Positions 63,001 through 64,000 of a stretch of 64,000 bases of DNA are shown in pieces; positions within the stretch are counted from its first letter, which is position 1, and every line of letters starts with the position of its first letter. The notes below the pieces were generated by a model. The model made no database searches. It was not told where the DNA came from and saw only the letters and a program-made list of their open reading frames with translations. This DNA is from Flavicella marina (GTDB lineage: Bacteria; Bacteroidota; Bacteroidia; Flavobacteriales; Flavobacteriaceae): contig NZ_VYVA01000002.1 in assembly GCF_009193215.1 (NCBI RefSeq), forward strand, positions 186,001 through 250,000, in the 5' to 3' direction. The position numbers were made by a program, and so were the translations under genes.

Positions 63001-64000
63001 TGATGATGATTTTAACAAAGGAGGAGGTGCCATCTATAAAATGGTTTCTGAGGGTACGAGTTCGATTCACCGTTTTAATTATTGGGGGTCACCGGTAAGA
63101 GATACCAATACTTATAATTTGGCTACGAATTTGTTTATCGCTAATGATGCAAATGATTTTACTTCTTTAACAATACCAAATTTTACAACCGGAATAGATG
63201 GTTCTTTAAATACGATTAGCAGTTATTGGTTGTATCATTTCAATAATGCACAAGCTTGGAGTTACATGGATGAGTTCACTCAGAAATTAAAAGGAAGTGG
63301 ATTTACAATGAAAGGTACAGGAAGTTCTACCAATTATGTATTTGTAGGGAAACCAAATAATGGAACTATAAAATTAGATTTAGATCAAAACAATTATTAT
63401 CTGTTAGGAAATCCATATCCTTCTGTAATCAATGCCGATGATTTTAATTCTTATCATTTCGATAACGATATCACAGATGGTTATATTTATTTATGGGATC
63501 AGCCTTCGGGAGATAGCCATTATAAAGCAGACTATGAAGGAGGGTATGCCACAAGAGCTGGAGGCCTTTCTAGTCCTGCTGCTTCTATTGTTGTTAACGG
63601 TGAGGAAATTGATTTCACAAAAGAACCGAATGAATTTATTGCGGTTGGACAAGGGTTTATGGTAGCAGGCACCTCAGACAATAGCGAAATAAGATTTAAA
63701 AATTCTTTTCGAGATATAGGTTCGGCCGTTTTTTTCAAATCGAATGGCAAAAAGAAGAAAACAGCAACCGATGATTTGCAAATTGTACGAATTGGGTTTG
63801 AATATGACACTCCCAAAGGTGTTTTTCACAGACAATTGGTAACTTCTCCAAGAGGTTTGAGTATGGAAGTTGATCGAGGGTATGATGCGCCAATGTTTGA
63901 TCATTACGCATCTGATATGTATTGGGATTTAGCCAATGATCTTCGCTATGTGATAAGTGGAATCCCATATCTTGAAGAAGAATTAGAGGTTCCGTTGGCA
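60092..64000 (+). CDS. Large secreted protein with duplicated LamG-like modules (3' end beyond window)
   Basis: The first 1303 residues of an open gene, still in frame at the window end. The signal peptide MRKLLVFVSFFALCINLQGQ supports the ATG at 60092. Two LamG/concanavalin-like modules follow (about 25-260 and 445-690), each with a WYSGDFGVSD/WFKSDVGVTS start, FDGTSDRFAI/FDGSNDRMPI, WSFLDFDRSE/WAFLDFDRSE, GDGSEASSFN/GDGSEASTFN, and IxKIESYLAMKYGITL/INKIESYLAVKYGITL. The later part has GNPYPSVINADDF and NEFIAVGQGFMV, common in large Bacteroidota surface proteins that end with T9SS tails. Function unknown, probably adhesion or surface structure. A TAATTTTG box ends six bases before the ATG. 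Confidence 0.75.
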   Translation, partial: MRKLLVFVSFFALCINLQGQSPGGIGKTKMSLWYSGDFGVSDTGTLEWEDRSDDTNNAQQPTASEKAIQSNYFNFNSTFTFDGTSDRFAISGLNYANGQILSELSAFVVYATDFSNNSYSSNWSFLDFDRSESFNFYIHGNGRLAMSFQSEGTQDLVATTVTNNGLPHIASYLFDGDESNESVMRLDGFEDYVNNNTSSNITVSANRYGFIGDGSEASSFNGSKNNIYYDGDIAEIIFYDKGDLDATDIKKIESYLAMKYGITLDVGTTNYVNSSNTSVWDNSIVGYWNGVAGIIQDDTGALHQKISKSNDYEALIVSTDNDYVSANIDESRSDVGEGKSLFFGHNNQPDGFSAFGGSGSEYLFNKTWLFKEKNGDVGDVFIAIDKSIFTGESVDLIVSANDSFDGSDTRYAMTEGPSHYYVEVNIANNSYVSFVMTQTTKAPGGVVGGLEIWFKSDVGVTSSGSSVSNVTDQTFNGYDLSQSASTNQPTNSSMTNFNSNITFDGSNDRMPIKDKNFTSSDNLNQVYVWTVFNTDFSNTGTSGSVNTANWAFLDFDRSEWFNTSIHGDGTLQFAYNSGGIKDNFGVETANDGTANLGGFIFDTNVTEETKIRVNGNEDYSADVTSAPINSSLTRYGYVGDGSEASTFNSAANNAYYDGSISEVIYYENQTISPEDINKIESYLAVKYGITLNTSSLKYSASDAGVTIWDDMTYWNDIGVIGLDENSSLNQKQSRSTNADAILTVALGNEIKTSNIANTNSFDDDLDFFAWGNNDTDAVISELVFPTLITGISNCEYDYIGFDRDWKVKNTGNVTGVTLQFDLTGFSNPGEFDLLIDEDGNANYSDGAHRLLETGVLTGSNLVFSNIDIADGEVFTLIRKNPDAQIVYESDSWSGGNSAGVLDNSATDLLKSVQIKQSVVLPTEANCKCMEVVSGAVVTVENGKDLTVSDVLELEGEIYLYGDAQLIQTLDDDDFNKGGGAIYKMVSEGTSSIHRFNYWGSPVRDTNTYNLATNLFIANDANDFTSLTIPNFTTGIDGSLNTISSYWLYHFNNAQAWSYMDEFTQKLKGSGFTMKGTGSSTNYVFVGKPNNGTIKLDLDQNNYYLLGNPYPSVINADDFNSYHFDNDITDGYIYLWDQPSGDSHYKADYEGGYATRAGGLSSPAASIVVNGEEIDFTKEPNEFIAVGQGFMVAGTSDNSEIRFKNSFRDIGSAVFFKSNGKKKKTATDDLQIVRIGFEYDTPKGVFHRQLVTSPRGLSMEVDRGYDAPMFDHYASDMYWDLANDLRYVISGIPYLEEELEVPLA

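Noticed and set aside
1-64000. tRNA, rRNA, CRISPR array, insertion sequence or prophage
   Set aside because: No tRNA-like cloverleaf signatures, regularly spaced repeats, transposase or integrase frames were seen on reading both strands; a dedicated scan was not possible.

Overview
The window reads as chromosome of a marine, polysaccharide-degrading member of the Flavobacteriaceae (Bacteroidota). The evidence is low GC content, Bacteroidota-type -7 boxes (TAnnTTTG) before several genes, a fused lpxC/fabZ gene, the type IX secretion (T9SS) regulator PorX, several proteins ending in T9SS sorting tails, a bacillithiol gene (bshA), and many enzymes for algal glycans. A genus such as Zobellia, Formosa or Wenyingzhuangia would fit, but this is inference. 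No tRNA, rRNA, CRISPR array, insertion sequence or integrase was seen.

Layout. 1-4350 (minus strand): three-gene glycosidase operon (GH117, a DUF5060-type glycosidase, GH3 cut by the window edge). 4558-9566: ordinary genes (DUF1569 protein, ACT-like protein divergent from aspartokinase lysC, ferredoxin, OmpA-like protein, ychF). 9637-13410: giant secreted BNR/propeller protein with three copies of an approximately 105-residue module. 13560-17442: DUF423, DyP peroxidase, selO and a DMT exporter. 17435-23893 (minus strand): porX, tsaE, ald, a small membrane protein, galM and a secreted GH16 enzyme. 24001-31293 (plus strand): HD hydrolase, lpxD, lpxC/fabZ, lpxA, efp, a second lpxD-like gene and bshA, then convergent recQ. 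33580-50898 (plus strand): the main carbohydrate island, with a sulfatase, a 1777-residue GH81 laminarinase with duplicated binding modules, a lipoprotein, MscS, GH127, and two tandem 1019/937-residue proteins that I interpret as GH150 (lambda-carrageenase-like). 50933-59839: two paralogous outer-membrane proteins around a thioredoxin-like gene, a thioredoxin reductase carrying two glutaredoxin-like domains, a three-repeat KNYKPW protein, a NarL/histidine-kinase pair, and aroB. 60092-64000: the start of a very large secreted protein with duplicated LamG-like modules.

How the genes fit together. The secreted hydrolases point to use of laminarin (GH81) and sulfated red-algal galactans (GH117, GH127, sulfatase, GH150-like pair, GH16). 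The first GH150-like protein ends in a T9SS tail; the second ends before it, which suggests a cell-surface/periplasm division of labour. PorX is encoded in the same window as at least four T9SS cargo proteins. No SusC/SusD pair is present, so uptake of the released sugars must be encoded elsewhere or work differently. The most interesting items are the GH127/GH150-like operon with its leader inverted repeat, the triple-module BNR protein, the KNYKPW repeat protein beside a two-component system and a strong palindrome, and the double-glutaredoxin thioredoxin reductase.
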